Source: Prorocentrum cordatum (taxonomy: Eukaryota; Sar; Dinophyceae; Prorocentrales; Prorocentraceae). From it: a stretch of DNA of 64,000 bases. Numbering within the stretch: the stretch's first letter is position 1; each line of letters begins with the position of its first letter. The stretch lies in NCBI GenBank assembly GCA_963575745.1, contig CAUYUJ010016300.1:25001-89000 (forward strand), read 5' to 3'. The notes under the pieces are model-generated. The model ran no database searches, had not been told where the DNA came from, and saw nothing but the letters and a program-made list of their open reading frames with translations. Both the position numbers and the translations under genes were made by a program. This document shows positions 18,131 to 29,580 of this stretch, one piece after another.

Positions 18131-20335
18131 CCTCCTCCTCCTCCTCCTCCTCCTCCGGAGATCTGGTTCGACGTAGACGTCGGCCATCGTGTTCGCTTTG
18201 CTGTCAGCGGCTACGGCCACCTGCGTGGGCTCGACCGCAAGGCCGGCGGAGGTCGAAGACGCGAGTTGGGCTGGCAGTGCCTCCTCCTCCTCTTCCTCCT
18301 CCTCCTCCTCCTCCTCCATCTCCTCCTCCTCCTCCTCCCCCTCCCTAGGGAGGCGTGTGTGTGTGTGTGGGGTGGGGGGGCAGCTTAGATCGGCGACGTG
18401 TTCGACGCTGGTGGCGGCCATCGGTTTGTTGACGCGAAGCAGCTGTCGCCGCCGCCGCTTCGCGGCGCAGGCTTACGAAACTCGCGCTCCAGCCAGCCAG
18501 GCGTATGGACCATCTTCGCCCTGGCCGCCCATCGCAGCACCACGCCCTGCAGGGGCTTCCATCGCTCTCGCCTCCTGTCACGGTGCCGCGGCGTTCGTTT
18601 CAACCGCTTGCAGAAGATGCACAGATGGAGGACGGGTGGTGATGAACATGTGGATTTCATTTGCGCGCGTCCACTTCGCCCCTTTCGGCGTCCCCGACGG
18701 ACCCACTCTCCCCCGCCCCGCCTTCCCCTTGTCCCCCCCGCCGCCTTCCCCCTGCCCCGCCCACTCCTCCCCCTTCCCAGTCCCCTTGTCCACCCCTCTC
18801 GACCTTCGCCATCCGCACTTACACTTTATGAATCATGCTCTCCTGATTACGTGCGCACATGATTGGGTAAATGAAGATTTCCCCCACCCGACAGGGTGGC
18901 GCTGTTAGATTTGTTTATATGCGCGTATGGATAGCATCCCGACCCGCCCACTCTGCATACCGCGGCCGTCAGATCTCCAGGTCCACCCAGCGTCTCTCGA
19001 GAATCCCGCCTCGGGCCTTCGACGAACGCGCCAGAAACTGACAGAACTGACCACAGCAGAGCATGTTGGCCCGACTGCCGCGCTGGCCACGACAAGTGGG
19101 GCCCCGCGTGCATCGTTCTGGTGTAGGCGCGTGCACTTTCGGGAACAAGCGCCGAAGGTTCTGGTGGAGATCGCTCGAAGCAAAATGATCATCGTTTTCT
19201 TGTACAATCCGATTGTTGTCTTCGGTGTTTCAAAATGTTGCTCTCGCTGCAGCGTGGGCCTTATTTTCGGAACGACGCTTTGCTCCTGACGTTTAGAATG
19301 GCGATCTCGCCCCTGCGCGGGCCACTTTTCTGGATGCGAGCCCTTCCTATCGTTGTCGCCGCCCTCCTTTCCCCTCCTTCACCTTCCCCTGGTCCTCCTG
19401 CTTGCCCCGTTCCTTCCACTCCAGTTCCCGCTGCTGCTGTTCGTCCTCGTCCGTCTCCTCCTTCCGCATCCTCCTTTCCGTCCTGCTCAGCTCCCCCGTT
19501 CTGATTGTGCATCACATGTTGGGGTCCTTCTGCGAGTTCCAGGTCCTCTATGACACGCGCCCGCGGATAGAGAAAAAACTAACGCACTGAGAAGGGTTGT
19601 GTAGGAGGGGTAGGGTGTCACATATGGCGCAAGCTCACCTCATCGGCACTGACTGAGCCGGAGACGCCCATTGCGTAGGAAGACGAGGAGGAAAGGACGA
19701 GTTCAACTGCCAGCTGAGAGCTTTGGGGGGGTGGGGGCGTTTAGCATTAAAGACCCTTCTGGTTCAGCTCGCCTCGCCAGCCTCTCCCCACGGCCCCCCC
19801 CCGCGCCGGACAGCAGCCGACCTGCCGCTGGCAGCGCTGGCGGCAGCCGCGGCGATTGCGGACCGGAGGTGTGCGGCGCGGTGGAAGGGGGGGTGCAGTG
19901 GGGGCAGGATGGAGGAGGGAGGGAAGAGGAATAGGAGCAGGAGAAGGAAGAACAGCAGGAGCAGGAGCAGGCTGAGTGAGTAACCAACCTTTGAGGGGCT
20001 CCCAGGTCCCCAGCTGAGCATGGCAGGAAAGGTGACGTCGAATCATCTTGTGCTTTGATCCTTGGGGTTCCCAATTTTTTTGGGGGGAGGGAAGAGGAGC
20101 AGGAGCAGTGTGGCACGCTCGCTCCTTCAGGCCACGGTTCAGTGCATGTGCTTGCCCATTGTAGGTCGGCTTGCGTGGTTTTCCCGGTTTGCCTGGCGAC
20201 CTTTTGATTCGCACAGTGGTGGAGGCCGAGTCTGATGAAGTCTTGTGGTCACGCTCCTTCCTCCCCCCTTTGTTGAATTGGCCTGGCAAAAGACCCAACC
20301 ATATGCAGTTGATAGTACTGCAGTTGTGAATACAG
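18131..20335. other. Gene-free mosaic of microsatellite and dispersed repeats
   Basis: It starts with the other half of the split CTC tract (18131-18155) and a second CTC tract at 18279-18343. A segment near 18590-18670 (CACAGATGGAGGACGGGTGGT...AACATGTGG) and one near 19220-19330 (TTTCAAAATGTTGCTCTCGCTGCAGCG) resemble the tandem units at 34360-34860 and 37600-37760. Open frames here are low-complexity or overlap each other; none is supported as a gene. Confidence 0.6.
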
Positions 20336-21645
20336 TCATCGGTAGAGCTCTGTATGGGGCCACGAAGCGTGTGAGGGGTGCGCCGAAATTGGTGGTGCGG
20401 ACGCATGTGGACACCGCCGTTGGGGCCTTCGGTGGAGCTCCCTATGGGGCGACGAAACGCGTGAGGGGTGCGCCGAAATGGGTGGTGCGGACGCATGTGG
20501 ACATCGTCGTGGGGGCCTTCGGTGGAGCTCCTTGTTGGGCCACGAAGCCTTCGAGAAGTGTGCCGAAATGGGTGGCGCAGACGCATGTGGACACCGCCAC
20601 TGGGGCCTTCGGTGGATCTCCCTATGGGGCCACGAAACCTGTGACGGGTGCGCCGACATGGGCGGCGCGGTCGCATGTGGACACCGCTGTTGGGTCCTTC
20701 GGTGGAGCTCCCTATGGTTCCACGAATCGTGCGAGGGGTGCGCCGAATTTTTGGCGCGGACGCATGCGGACACCGCCGTTGGGGCCTTCGGTGGAGCTCT
20801 CTATGGGGGCACGAACCGTGTGAGGGGTGCGCCGAAATGAGTGGCGCGGAAGCGTGTGGACACCGCCTCTGGGGCCTTCGGTGGAGCTCCCTATGGGGCC
20901 ACGGAACGTGTGAGGGGTGTGCCGAAATCAATGACGCGAACACATGTGGACACCGCCACTGGAGCCTTCGGTGGAGCTCCTATGGGGCCACGAAACGTGT
21001 GAGTGGTGAGCCGAAATGAATGGCGCGGACGCGTGTGGACACCGCCACGGGGGCATTCGGTTGAGCTCCCTATGGGGGCACGAAACGTGTGAGGGGTGCG
21101 CTGAGATGAAGGGCGCGGACGCATGTGGACACCGCCACTGGGGCCTTCGGTGGAGCTCCGTATGGGTTACGAAACGTGTGAGGGGTGCGCCGAAATTGGG
21201 TGGCGCGGACGCCAGTTGACACCGCCATTGGGGCCTTCGGTGGAGATCCTATGGGGCTAGGAAACGTGTGAGGGGTGTGCCGAAATGGGTGGCGCGGACG
21301 CATGTGGACACCGCCACTGGGGCCTTCGGAGGAGCTCCTATGGGGCCACGAAACGTGTGATGGGTGCGCTGAAAGGAATGGCGCGGACGCGTGTGGACAC
21401 CGCAACTGGGGCCTTCGGTGGAGCTCCCTATGGGCCACGAAACGTGTGAGGGGTGCGCCGAAATGGATGGCGCGGACGCATGTGGACACCGCCACTGAGG
21501 CCTTCGGTGGAGCTCCCTATGGGGCGACGAAACGCGTGAGGGGTGAGCCGAAACGGGTGGCGCGGACGCGTGTGGACACCGCCATGGGGGCACTCGGTGG
21601 AGCTCCTATGGGGTCACGAAACGCGTGAGGGGTGTGTCGGAATGG
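20336..21645. repeat. 90-bp minisatellite, about 14 copies
   Basis: The unit runs ACGCATGTGGACACCGCC...TTCGGTGGAGCTCC...ACGAAACGTGTGAGGGGTGCGCCGAAATG and recurs every 90 bp (for example ACGCATGTGG at 20401, 20491, 20581). Copies differ by scattered substitutions and one-base indels. Because 90 is a multiple of three, long 30-residue-repeat ORFs appear on both strands, but these are by-products of the period. Confidence 0.9.
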
Positions 21646-23714
21646 ACATGCGGAAGGCAGAGGCAAGAAGGGGGGAGGGAGGAGGAAGGAGGAGGGGGAA
21701 AAGGAGAGGAGGAGGAGAGGAGAGGAACGCGGGGCACCGTCTCTTCAAAACGAGGACCCAGCACCACAGGATGGTTGGGGAAAAAAGGAGAAGGAGCAGG
21801 AGGAGGAAGAGCAATAGGAGCAGGAGCAGGCTGAGGAGCATGTGGAACCCAGAGCAGCCCAACGCCGCCGCAGCACTCCTGTCAGAAGACACTGGAGAGG
21901 GCCTCCGCGATAGCATCATTAAGGCTTTCTGGCAGGCCCGCTCTGGCTGCGCGCCGGGGCCCGGGGGGCCAACGAAACATGTGTATACCAGGATCCCGTA
22001 TACACCAAGATCCGCTTTCCTGTACGAGCGTCAGTGCAGGGCCGCAAAAGCGTCGGTGTCAGTGCAAGTTCGGCCCCTTAAAGAGGGCTGCCATCTGAAC
22101 CCTGCGACCTGTGCGTCGGCCCTCCACCAGACGACGCTGAAACAATTTGCCCGTTCTCCGCGCTGGCTAGTTACAGTTTCCCTCAGCGACGTCGTCGCCG
22201 TGGTGCCGGCCGCAGAAGCGGAGCAGCTAATCCGGGATCTTGCTGACAGGCTGAATCCTTGGGGGCTCCAGCGGGCACGCTCTGAACGCGACCGAACAGG
22301 TCGTGGTTTCCCGCCGGCCGCGCCCAACGCCCCTTCCCGCGCCGCAGTTAATACGTGGTGGCCGAGCTCCACGCGTTGGGGCGAGGCCTGATGACGCTCC
22401 GCCAGGGTAAGGGCCAGAAGGGGCCTGCTGCAGGCCCAGGACAGGGCAGCCGCGCCATGGCCAAGGGTACCGAGACCTTGTATCCTTTGGGCGCGCCGTG
22501 ACCGCCGTGCTGGGGCAGCTGCGCTCCCCTGGGCGACGCTTGATTTCCCGAACCGCCTACTGCGCGCGCAACCTGGGGACCTAGCGGCACTGCAGTTTCC
22601 GTCCGCGCCCTTCGGGCCCTCCAGGATCGATTGTTTGCCGGGGCCAAAAGTCGATGGTTAGGGAGTGGGATCAAGCATGCCTGCCGCTACGCGACGCTAG
22701 CCTCGCAACATGCGCGGCTGCACCCGGGCGGGAAGTGGCCGCGTGGCGTGCCACAGCTCTTGGCGTCGCGCGCGCCGCGCCCAGCCTGCGCGGCACAGCG
22801 CGGGGGAGCGAGCTCCTCGCGGGAGGGGCCACCGGCACTGCGCCACCGAGGCGGGGCAACGCTGGCCACTCCTTCAAGGCTGCGCTGGCGCAGGGTGCGC
22901 GGAGTTGGCAGGAGGACCCGGTGCGGCCCATCACGGACGTCCCCGACGCACGGGCAAAGGCCGACCTGGACGACCGCGCGTTCGGCCGCCTCCAGTCTTG
23001 CGGGGGCCCAGGAGCTGGGCCCAATACGCTGCTGCCCGCGGCGCCGGAGCTCCCGACGGCGGCCGTCCTCTACCAGGTGTCTCCACGACGGCGCTTCCAG
23101 ATGGAGGGCCCGCAGCTGTTGAAGGACCACGCATCGCAGACACAGCGCCAAAATGCATCCCGTTTTGCGGAGCGGTGCAACCCCGCGTGCGAGACCAGAC
23201 CTGCGGCACGACCAGATCCGCGACATGTTCGCGCGCGGAGTGGCCAAGAGGAAAAGGGGTGGTTCGCTTGATGCGGACTGAACAGACGGTTCCACAGTGG
23301 CCGCGGCGCGGCTGTGACCCGTCGATTGGCCAGGACCGCGCGGAGCTGTCAGCGCTGGATGTCAAGTCGGTCGAGAGAAGGGCATGTGGTACCTCGTCGA
23401 CGTCGTGGTTACAAGCCTTGGCACCGCTGATCCGCGTGATGTGGCGGGCCAGGGAGGTCCACGCGGGCCTGACCACCAAACGCGGAGCGGGGGAAGCTCT
23501 GGCCCTGCCCACTTGGGCCCACCGCGCCGCTCTTAACGCGCCTCTCCGCTGTCGAGACAGGAGGCCGGATTGGACAGGCTGCCATGCAGCTGGTCTTTGA
23601 ACGGCTGGATCGCGCGGAGGGCGAGGCGGGCGCCAGCGCGGATGCTTCGACATTCTGGCAGGAGCTTTCGGTAGCCGAGCAGATCCTGGCTGCCTAGCGG
23701 CTGGCGGCCACGAG
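21646..23714. other. GC-rich region without a recognised gene
   Basis: Several overlapping frames of 100-300 codons exist on both strands, as expected at this GC content, and none shows a known motif. A perfect 8-bp inverted repeat, GTGTATAC/GTATACAC, spans 21981-22005 and shares its GTATACACCA edge with the larger foldback at 24938-25085. Confidence 0.5.
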
Positions 23715-24022
23715 AGGACGGCGCCGAGGAGGAGGAGGAGGAGGAGGATGAGGAAGGAGGAGGAGGAGGAGAAGGAGGAGGAAGGAGAAGGAGGAGGCGA
23801 AGGAGGAGGGAGGAGGAGGAGGAGGAGGAGGAGGAGGAGGAGGAGAGGAGGAGGGAGAGGAGGAGGAGGGAGGAGAGGAGGAGGAGGGAGGAGGGGGAGG
23901 AGGAGGGGAGGAGGAGGGGAGGAGGAGGAGGAGGAGGAGGGAGGAGGAGGACGAGGAGGGACGAGGAGGAGGAGGACGAGGAGGAGGAGGAGGAGGAGGA
24001 GGAGGAGGAGGAGGAGGAGAGA
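23715..24022. repeat. (GGA)n microsatellite block
   Basis: Nearly pure GGA/GAG repeats with occasional interruptions. Further short blocks lie at 24130-24180 and 24352-24402. The long acidic or Leu/Ser/Pro frames they generate are not genes. Confidence 0.9.
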
Positions 24023-24402
24023 GAGAGAGGAGAAACAGGCGTCGAAGGAGGCAGAGGGTGACTTCAGCTCGAGGGTAGGCGCAGGCAGACGAGGCCCACT
24101 GGGAGACAAGGCGCGCCGAAGCGGAGAAGCAGGAGGAGGAGGAGGAAGAGGAGGAGCAGGAGGAGACGGAGGAAGAGGAGGGAAAGGCCGGCCGGCTACG
24201 TTGTGCTCGCGTTTCGCGTGTTTGGCCGATATCCCGGGCATCGCCAGGTATAGGCTCTGGCCGGCGCGCTCCTCCCCCATGGGGATGGCTGTCGCCTGCT
24301 GCGGCGCAGAGCGTTTGAGGAACGCGCCAACACCAAGCTCTGCGCCCCGCCGGTGGTGGTGGTGGTGGTGGAGGAGGAGGAGGAGGAGGAGGAGGAGGAG
24401 GA

Positions 24403-24937
24403 TTCAACAGGACCTCGTGATCGTGAATGGCTCTGGGAGTCTCACGCCAAGCGCCCAGAGCGGCACCGACCAGGTTGACCTCGAGTGAGGTTAGGTCTGC
24501 CCCAGATGGCTCCCGCAACCACCTTGTTCGAGCAGGCGGCGCCTTAAACACCAGCTGCACGAGAGAGACCCCATCAGCGCACAGCTACCCAACGATACAG
24601 CAGACGGGTGGGCGAGGCCCGCCTGAGGTCGCTCCTTAGCGAGAAAAGCCACTGCTACAGGTGCAGGAGAGGGCACCGTGGGCGAGGCCCGCCTCACCCC
24701 GAAGAGGGGGGCCAGGGCTGAGACGTTGCACAGCCGAGACCACGCCTGCAGCAGCAGGCAGGAAGTGCACGTACCGAGAACGTGACTCCCGCGCAGCAGA
24801 TGAACGAAAGGGCGACCTCGCCTCGGCGAGCGCCGCTTCGGGGAGGGGGCTTCGCGAGTTCCTTTCGGAGCGCCCACTGTGGCCCCCCCCCCTCACGGAT
24901 CGACCCTCGGCTCAGCTGCCAACCACATCCAGCGAAG
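24403..24937. other. No recognised gene
   Basis: Unique-looking GC-rich sequence with short overlapping frames. GGGCGAGGCCCGCCT occurs twice, near 24610 and 24680, suggesting a small local duplication. Confidence 0.4.
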
Positions 24938-25085
24938 GCATCTATACACCACCACCGTGCCAGGCCAGGGCCATCCTGGGCCCCAGGATGGTGTATAGAC
25001 CCTCCTGGCCTCGGCCAGGATGGCGTATACACCATCCCAGGGCCCAGGATGGCCGTGGCCTGGCACGGTGGTGGTGTATAGATGC
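24938..25085. repeat. 148-bp foldback (large inverted repeat)
   Basis: The left arm begins GCATCTATACACCACCACCG and the right arm ends with its reverse complement. Both arms then run through GTGCCAGGCCA...GGCCATCCTGGG to a centre near 25010, pairing almost throughout (roughly 70-bp arms with a few mismatches and one-base gaps). GTATACACCA motifs occur within each arm. It could be a foldback or MITE-like insertion or a hairpin RNA template; no flanking duplication was established. Confidence 0.8.
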
Positions 25086-26267
25086 TTTCTGCGTACCACA
25101 GGGCATCCGTCGGCTATGCAAGGCAAGAGCCACTTTTGAGGGTGGGAGGCGCCAGGGATGCACGGGTCGGGGAGGACAGGGCAGACCTGCCCCGGGCCCC
25201 GACGCTCCCGGCAGAAAAGACGGCCCCCCCGTGCCACGGTCGCCCTCCTGGCACTTCGCCTCCGGGTTCCTGTTCCAGGCGTACCTTTCCATGCCCTTCG
25301 CCTTCGGCACCGCCCGATCCAGGGGCTTTGCCCTCTCTTGGCCCTGAGGTGAGGCCCCTCCTCCTGTTTTCCTCCCTCTGTCAATGAAAGCTGTGCGCGG
25401 CCCTCTTAGCTTCGACCGGAAGAGGCTCGCTCTCGACCCGCGGATCAAAAAAGTGCAGCGGTCGCCGCAGGGGGGAGCAGTACCTCCAGCACTCCACGGC
25501 CGTGCGAGCCGGGGGGCGTGGACAGCACGCAGCAGTGAAGAGGACGGCCCCCCGGGGCCCCAGGTCGAGCCCGCCGCGCGATTCCAGCGACCGCCACGAG
25601 GAGGAGGAGGAGGAGGAGGAGGAGGAGGAGGAGGAGGAGGAGGAGGCATGGTCCGGCGACACGGCGGGTTGGCCAAGGCGGTGGGCGGCTCGGCGGCGCG
25701 GTGGGCGCACGACCTCCAACGGGACGGGCACCACGCGCCCGCGCGGGACCGCTTTCGGCCCTGGCGCCTGGCCGAGGGTGCCGGCCTCCCCTTTGTCGAG
25801 CGAGCCATCCCAGATGTCCAACACGAGGATGTGGACGGCAGGCGGCGGGTGGACGGTGGACGTCACCCCGCGGCCAGGGATGAGCCATGATGAGCCCGCC
25901 GTTCGCGTCTTCGCCTGGAGGCCCGGAGAGAACTCGCGCCACGCGGAAAGGGAGAAGCACGAACGCTGTCCCAGCGAGAGGCTGAGCGTTCGACGTGGAG
26001 ACCGCCGGGCAGCTCGGCCCGGAGGCGCGCCATTGGCTGCTGAGCCGCGTGCGCGAGCTGCCAGAAGACGAGCACCAGGCCGACCTGTCGCGCGCCTAAA
26101 GCGGTGTCAGCTGCGCTTCCCAGCGCCAAGTGGCGCGGCAGCTGCGCCAGGCGGCGGGCCTGCGCAGAGGACGTGGTGGAGGATGACGATGAAGAAGCGG
26201 AGAAGGGACGCTGCTGGAGGGCGGCGGGGTGCTTAGGAGGGAGCCGAGGGCGAAGAAGAACTGGAAG
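25086..26267. other. GC-rich region without a recognised gene; (GAG)n at 25592-25646
   Basis: Contains a short GAG microsatellite (25592-25646). The frames on either side are extensions of the repeat or overlapping GC-driven ORFs with no motif. Confidence 0.5.
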
Positions 26268-27176
26268 AGGCCGATGAGGAGGAGGGGGAGGAGGAGGAAG
26301 AGGAGAGAGGAGGAGGAGGAGGAGGAGGAGGAGGAGGAGAAAAATGAGGAGGAAGAGCAGGAATAGAAGAGAAGGAGGAGGAGGACGAGGAGGAGGAGGA
26401 GGACGAGGAGGAGGAGGAGGAATTTTTCACTCATGGGCAGAAGGTGCGCCGCTCCGAAGTCGGCGAACCCATAGGCCCCCAGCCTCTGAAGCTGGAGGCG
26501 CAGGCCTTCTGTGCCTAAGGAATGCAAGGGGAAAGCTCAATGCCCAGCAGGGCAATCCGTCCACATAGGCGAGGAGGAGTAGGAGGAGGAGGAGGAGGAG
26601 GAGGAGGAGGAGGAGAGGAGGAAGGAGGAGGAGGAGGGGGAGGAGGGATGAGGAGGAGGAGGAGGAGGAGGAGGGAAGGAGGAGGGGAAGGAGGAGGCGG
26701 CGAAGGCCAGCCCCAGGACGTGAAACGCCGCCGAGAGGAGAGGAACAGGAGAGGAGGAGGAGTGAGGAGGAAAAGGAGGAGGAGGAGGAGGAGGAGGAGA
26801 AGGCGGAGGAGAGGAGGAGGAGCAGGAGGAGGAGGAGGAGGATAAGGAGGAGGAAGAGGAGGCTGCAAAGGCCGGCCCCAGGGCGGGACCGCCGCCGAGG
26901 AGGAGGAGGGAGTGAGGAATGAGGAAGGAGGAGGAGAAAGGAGAGGAGGAGGCGGAGGAGAGGCGGAGGAAGAGAAAGAGGATGAGGAGGAGGATGAGGA
27001 GGCGGAGGAGGAGGCAGGAGGAGGAGGAGGAGGAGGAGGAGGAGTAGGAGCAGGAGGATGAGGCAGGAGGAGGAGGGAGGAGGGAGGAGGAGTAGGAGGA
27101 GGGGGGAGGAGACAGGAGGAGGAGGAGGAGGAGGAGGGGGAGGGAGGGAGGGAGGGAGGGAGGGAGGGAGGGAGAA
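26268..27176. repeat. (GGA)n-rich block ending in (GGGA)n
   Basis: Long GGA/GAG tracts are interrupted by short islands (26423-26570 and 26700-26740). The block ends in about nine GGGA repeats (27138-27172). Two islands at about 26700-26735 and 26868-26895 both read AAGGC(C)AGCCCCAGG-like sequence, so the block has itself been partly duplicated. Confidence 0.85.
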
Positions 27177-27276
27177 GGACGAGGTGGGGGAAGAGGAGAA
27201 AGCACAGGGCGAAGAGGAGCCAGAGGAGGCCGAGCGGGGAGCTCCGAGGGGAGAGATCATGATTTTGCTGGTGATC

Positions 27277-27279
27277 ATA

Positions 27280-27323
<44 letters not shown>

Positions 27324-27349
27324 TTTGCTGATGATGATGATGATGATGA

Positions 27350-27381
<32 letters not shown>

Positions 27382-27603
27382 CTGATGCTGATGCTGATGA
27401 TGATGATGGTGATGATGATGATGCTGATGCTGATGCTGATGCTGATGCTGATGATGGCGACGATGATGATATGATTATGAGGATGATGATGACGACGGTG
27501 ATGATGATGGTACTGATGATGTTTATGACGATGATGGTGGTGGTTATGCTGCTGATGGTGATGATGATGGTGATGATGATGATGATGGTGATGATGATGG
27601 TTC
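27277..27603. repeat. (GAT)n/(GCT)n microsatellite
   Basis: About 325 bp of GATGAT with GCTGAT and GGTGAT variants. A GGA tract follows at 27609-27725. Poly-Met/Asp frames arise from it and are rejected as genes. Confidence 0.9.
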
Positions 27604-27725
27604 TAGGAGCAGGAGGAGGAGGAGGAGGAGGAGGAGGAGGAGGAGGAGAGGAGGAGAGGAGGAGAGGAGGAGAGGGCAGGAGGAGGAGCTGGGGAAGGAG
27701 GAGGAGGAGGAGGAGGAGGAGGGGT

Positions 27726-28885
27726 AGGAGGACCGTTTGAGGACGACCGCTGCGCTGCATGCCTAAAGCACACTGGAAGTGTCAGAAAGCAGGGTGGCTC
27801 CTGGCTCTTTGGGGTGGAATCCCTTGCAAAGTGTGCTCTAACTTTCCTGGTTGTACTTGCTCTTGCCAGTCCGATGATCGAAGCGAGGCCCGTACACTGC
27901 TCGCCCTAGGCCCTAGGCGAGCACCAGATCAATACCACTTGCAAGTTGCACAACGAAAACAAGGGAGAGACGATGAAACAGTCAAACAAAGCACACTTGT
28001 GGTTCAGATCCCTCACGTATTGAACTTGCATGTTGAGGGGCTGCTTGCAATGACGAGGGACCAGGGGGCGCAATGTGGCCTGCACTCCTGGAACTACGTA
28101 AGCACACCTGGCATCACCAAACATGCTGACAGCCAACTGGTGGGCCCAACCAGAGCCTTTGGTGGGCCGTGCGTTCGACTCGCTGTCTCCTCTTTTTTGG
28201 GCTGGACCACTGAACGACAGAGAGGTCTCATTTGGGGCATACAAATCAAGATGTCAGCAGCGAATCGGCGAACGATTTTGGCCGTCTTGGCCGCTAAACC
28301 GACGGATTGTAAATTCTGCTTCGCTGGCTGTGGGGTGAGACTCGGGGCCTAAACGCGTGGCGCGATCTGCTGCGTCGTTCACCTATCTTGCGCAAGCTCT
28401 CGGCTTCGCCGAGGCCTTCTTCGTCCAACGCATGATGGGCCCGCACTTTTTCACACCCGAGCATCCGATGCCCCCCCCCCCCCGCGACCGACCCTGCAGC
28501 ACTAACCCCGCATACGGACGCTTGGGTGGGAGGCGCAGAGTGGGAGGGTGTTGACACATTGTGCACCTTTTGCATGAAGAGGTTGCTGCGTCAGATGAAA
28601 CTGACCCGCTGGCAGGCCACTCTGCGCACAAAGCCGGGCTAGAGCACCGCAGAAGCGGGGGGGCGCTGTAGAGGTTGACGGAAGTCGTGTCGGCCGAGTC
28701 TTCCTGTAATGTGGGGGCCGTGAATGTTTTGATTGTCCTTCAGCGTCGCATGGAGCATAGCGCATGCAAAGAGGAGGAAGAGGGGAAAAAGAGAAGAGGC
28801 GAAGGCAGGGAGCAGCCGGCCGAGGAGGCGGAAAAGGAGCCACAAAGAAGACCACCCCAGCGGCCGAGGCCAGGAAAACGAGGAG
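27726..28885. other. No recognised gene; near-palindrome at 27898-27923
   Basis: An open frame of 197 codons (27759-28352) has ordinary composition but no motif, and a 112-codon frame overlaps it on the other strand. Neither is called. TGCTCGCC(C)TAGG and CCTAGGCGAGCA form a near-perfect palindrome at 27898-27923. Confidence 0.4.
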
Positions 28886-29047
28886 GGAACCTCCTCCTTC
28901 TCCTCCTCCTCCTCCTCCTTCTCCTCCTCCTTCTCCTCCTCCTCCTGAGACGAGGACGAGGGCCCGAGCTGGGTTCGGCGCAGGCCGAGGCCAGAGGACG
29001 CATCCAGCGAGGAGGAGGACGAGGAGGACGAGGAGGAGGAAACTCCT

Positions 29048-29080
<33 letters not shown>

Positions 29081-29105
29081 CTCCTCCTCCTGCTCCTCCT
29101 CCTCC
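28886..29105. repeat. CTC microsatellites flanking a GA-rich island
   Basis: CTC runs at 28886-28945 and 29044-29105, with a GAGGAC-type tract between, so the block is a diverged inverted arrangement of the same triplet repeat. Confidence 0.8.
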
Positions 29106-29580
29106 CACTTCAACAGCAGCATTCAGCGGAGGTCGCGGTCGATGGCACCTTCTGCAGGCTCCAGGTCACCAGGCCCTGGCCGGCAGACCCCCCCCCTTCG
29201 GGAGTGGCGCCCCCGGGGGCGTTGCCTTGCTTGTGGGTCGGCGGGGGCGTGCGCTGGCCGGGCCTTCAGGAGGAGGAGCAACAGCTGGATGAGTGAGGAG
29301 CATAAGACCCAGGAGGAGGGGCAGTAGCAGGAGGAGGAGGAGGAGGAGCAGCAGCACGACGAGCAGGAGCAGGAGGAGCGGGAGGAAGAGGAGGGAGGAC
29401 GAGAAGGAGGGGCGAGCAGGAGGAGCAGGGGGGACAGGAGGGGGAGCAGGAGGAGGGACCCGCCGAGATCAAGGGCGCAGAGGGGAGGGGGGGGGGGGGC
29501 CGGCCGCAGGTACGAGCTCTGACGCGGGCGGGGGGGGGGGGGGAGGGGTAGGAGGGGGGGGGGAGGGGGGGGGGGGGGGG
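29106..29580. repeat. GGA-rich and poly-G tracts
   Basis: GGA-type repeats at 29327-29460 lead into very G-rich sequence with runs of eight or more G (29486-29500, 29530-29580). The G runs could form quadruplexes. No gene seen. Confidence 0.75.

Noticed and set aside
19747-20943. Minus-strand 398-codon frame
   Set aside because: Half of it is the 90-bp minisatellite; the rest is low-complexity, with no start context or motif.
22654-23271. 205-codon frame and overlapping longer frames
   Set aside because: Three frames are open at once on both strands; nothing distinguishes one as coding.
23748-24560. Poly-Glu/Gly/Arg and poly-Pro/Ser frames
   Set aside because: Direct translation of GGA repeats.
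27759-28352. 197-codon plus-strand frame with ordinary composition
   Set aside because: No recognised motif, an overlapping minus-strand frame of similar quality, and GC-driven ORFs are common here.
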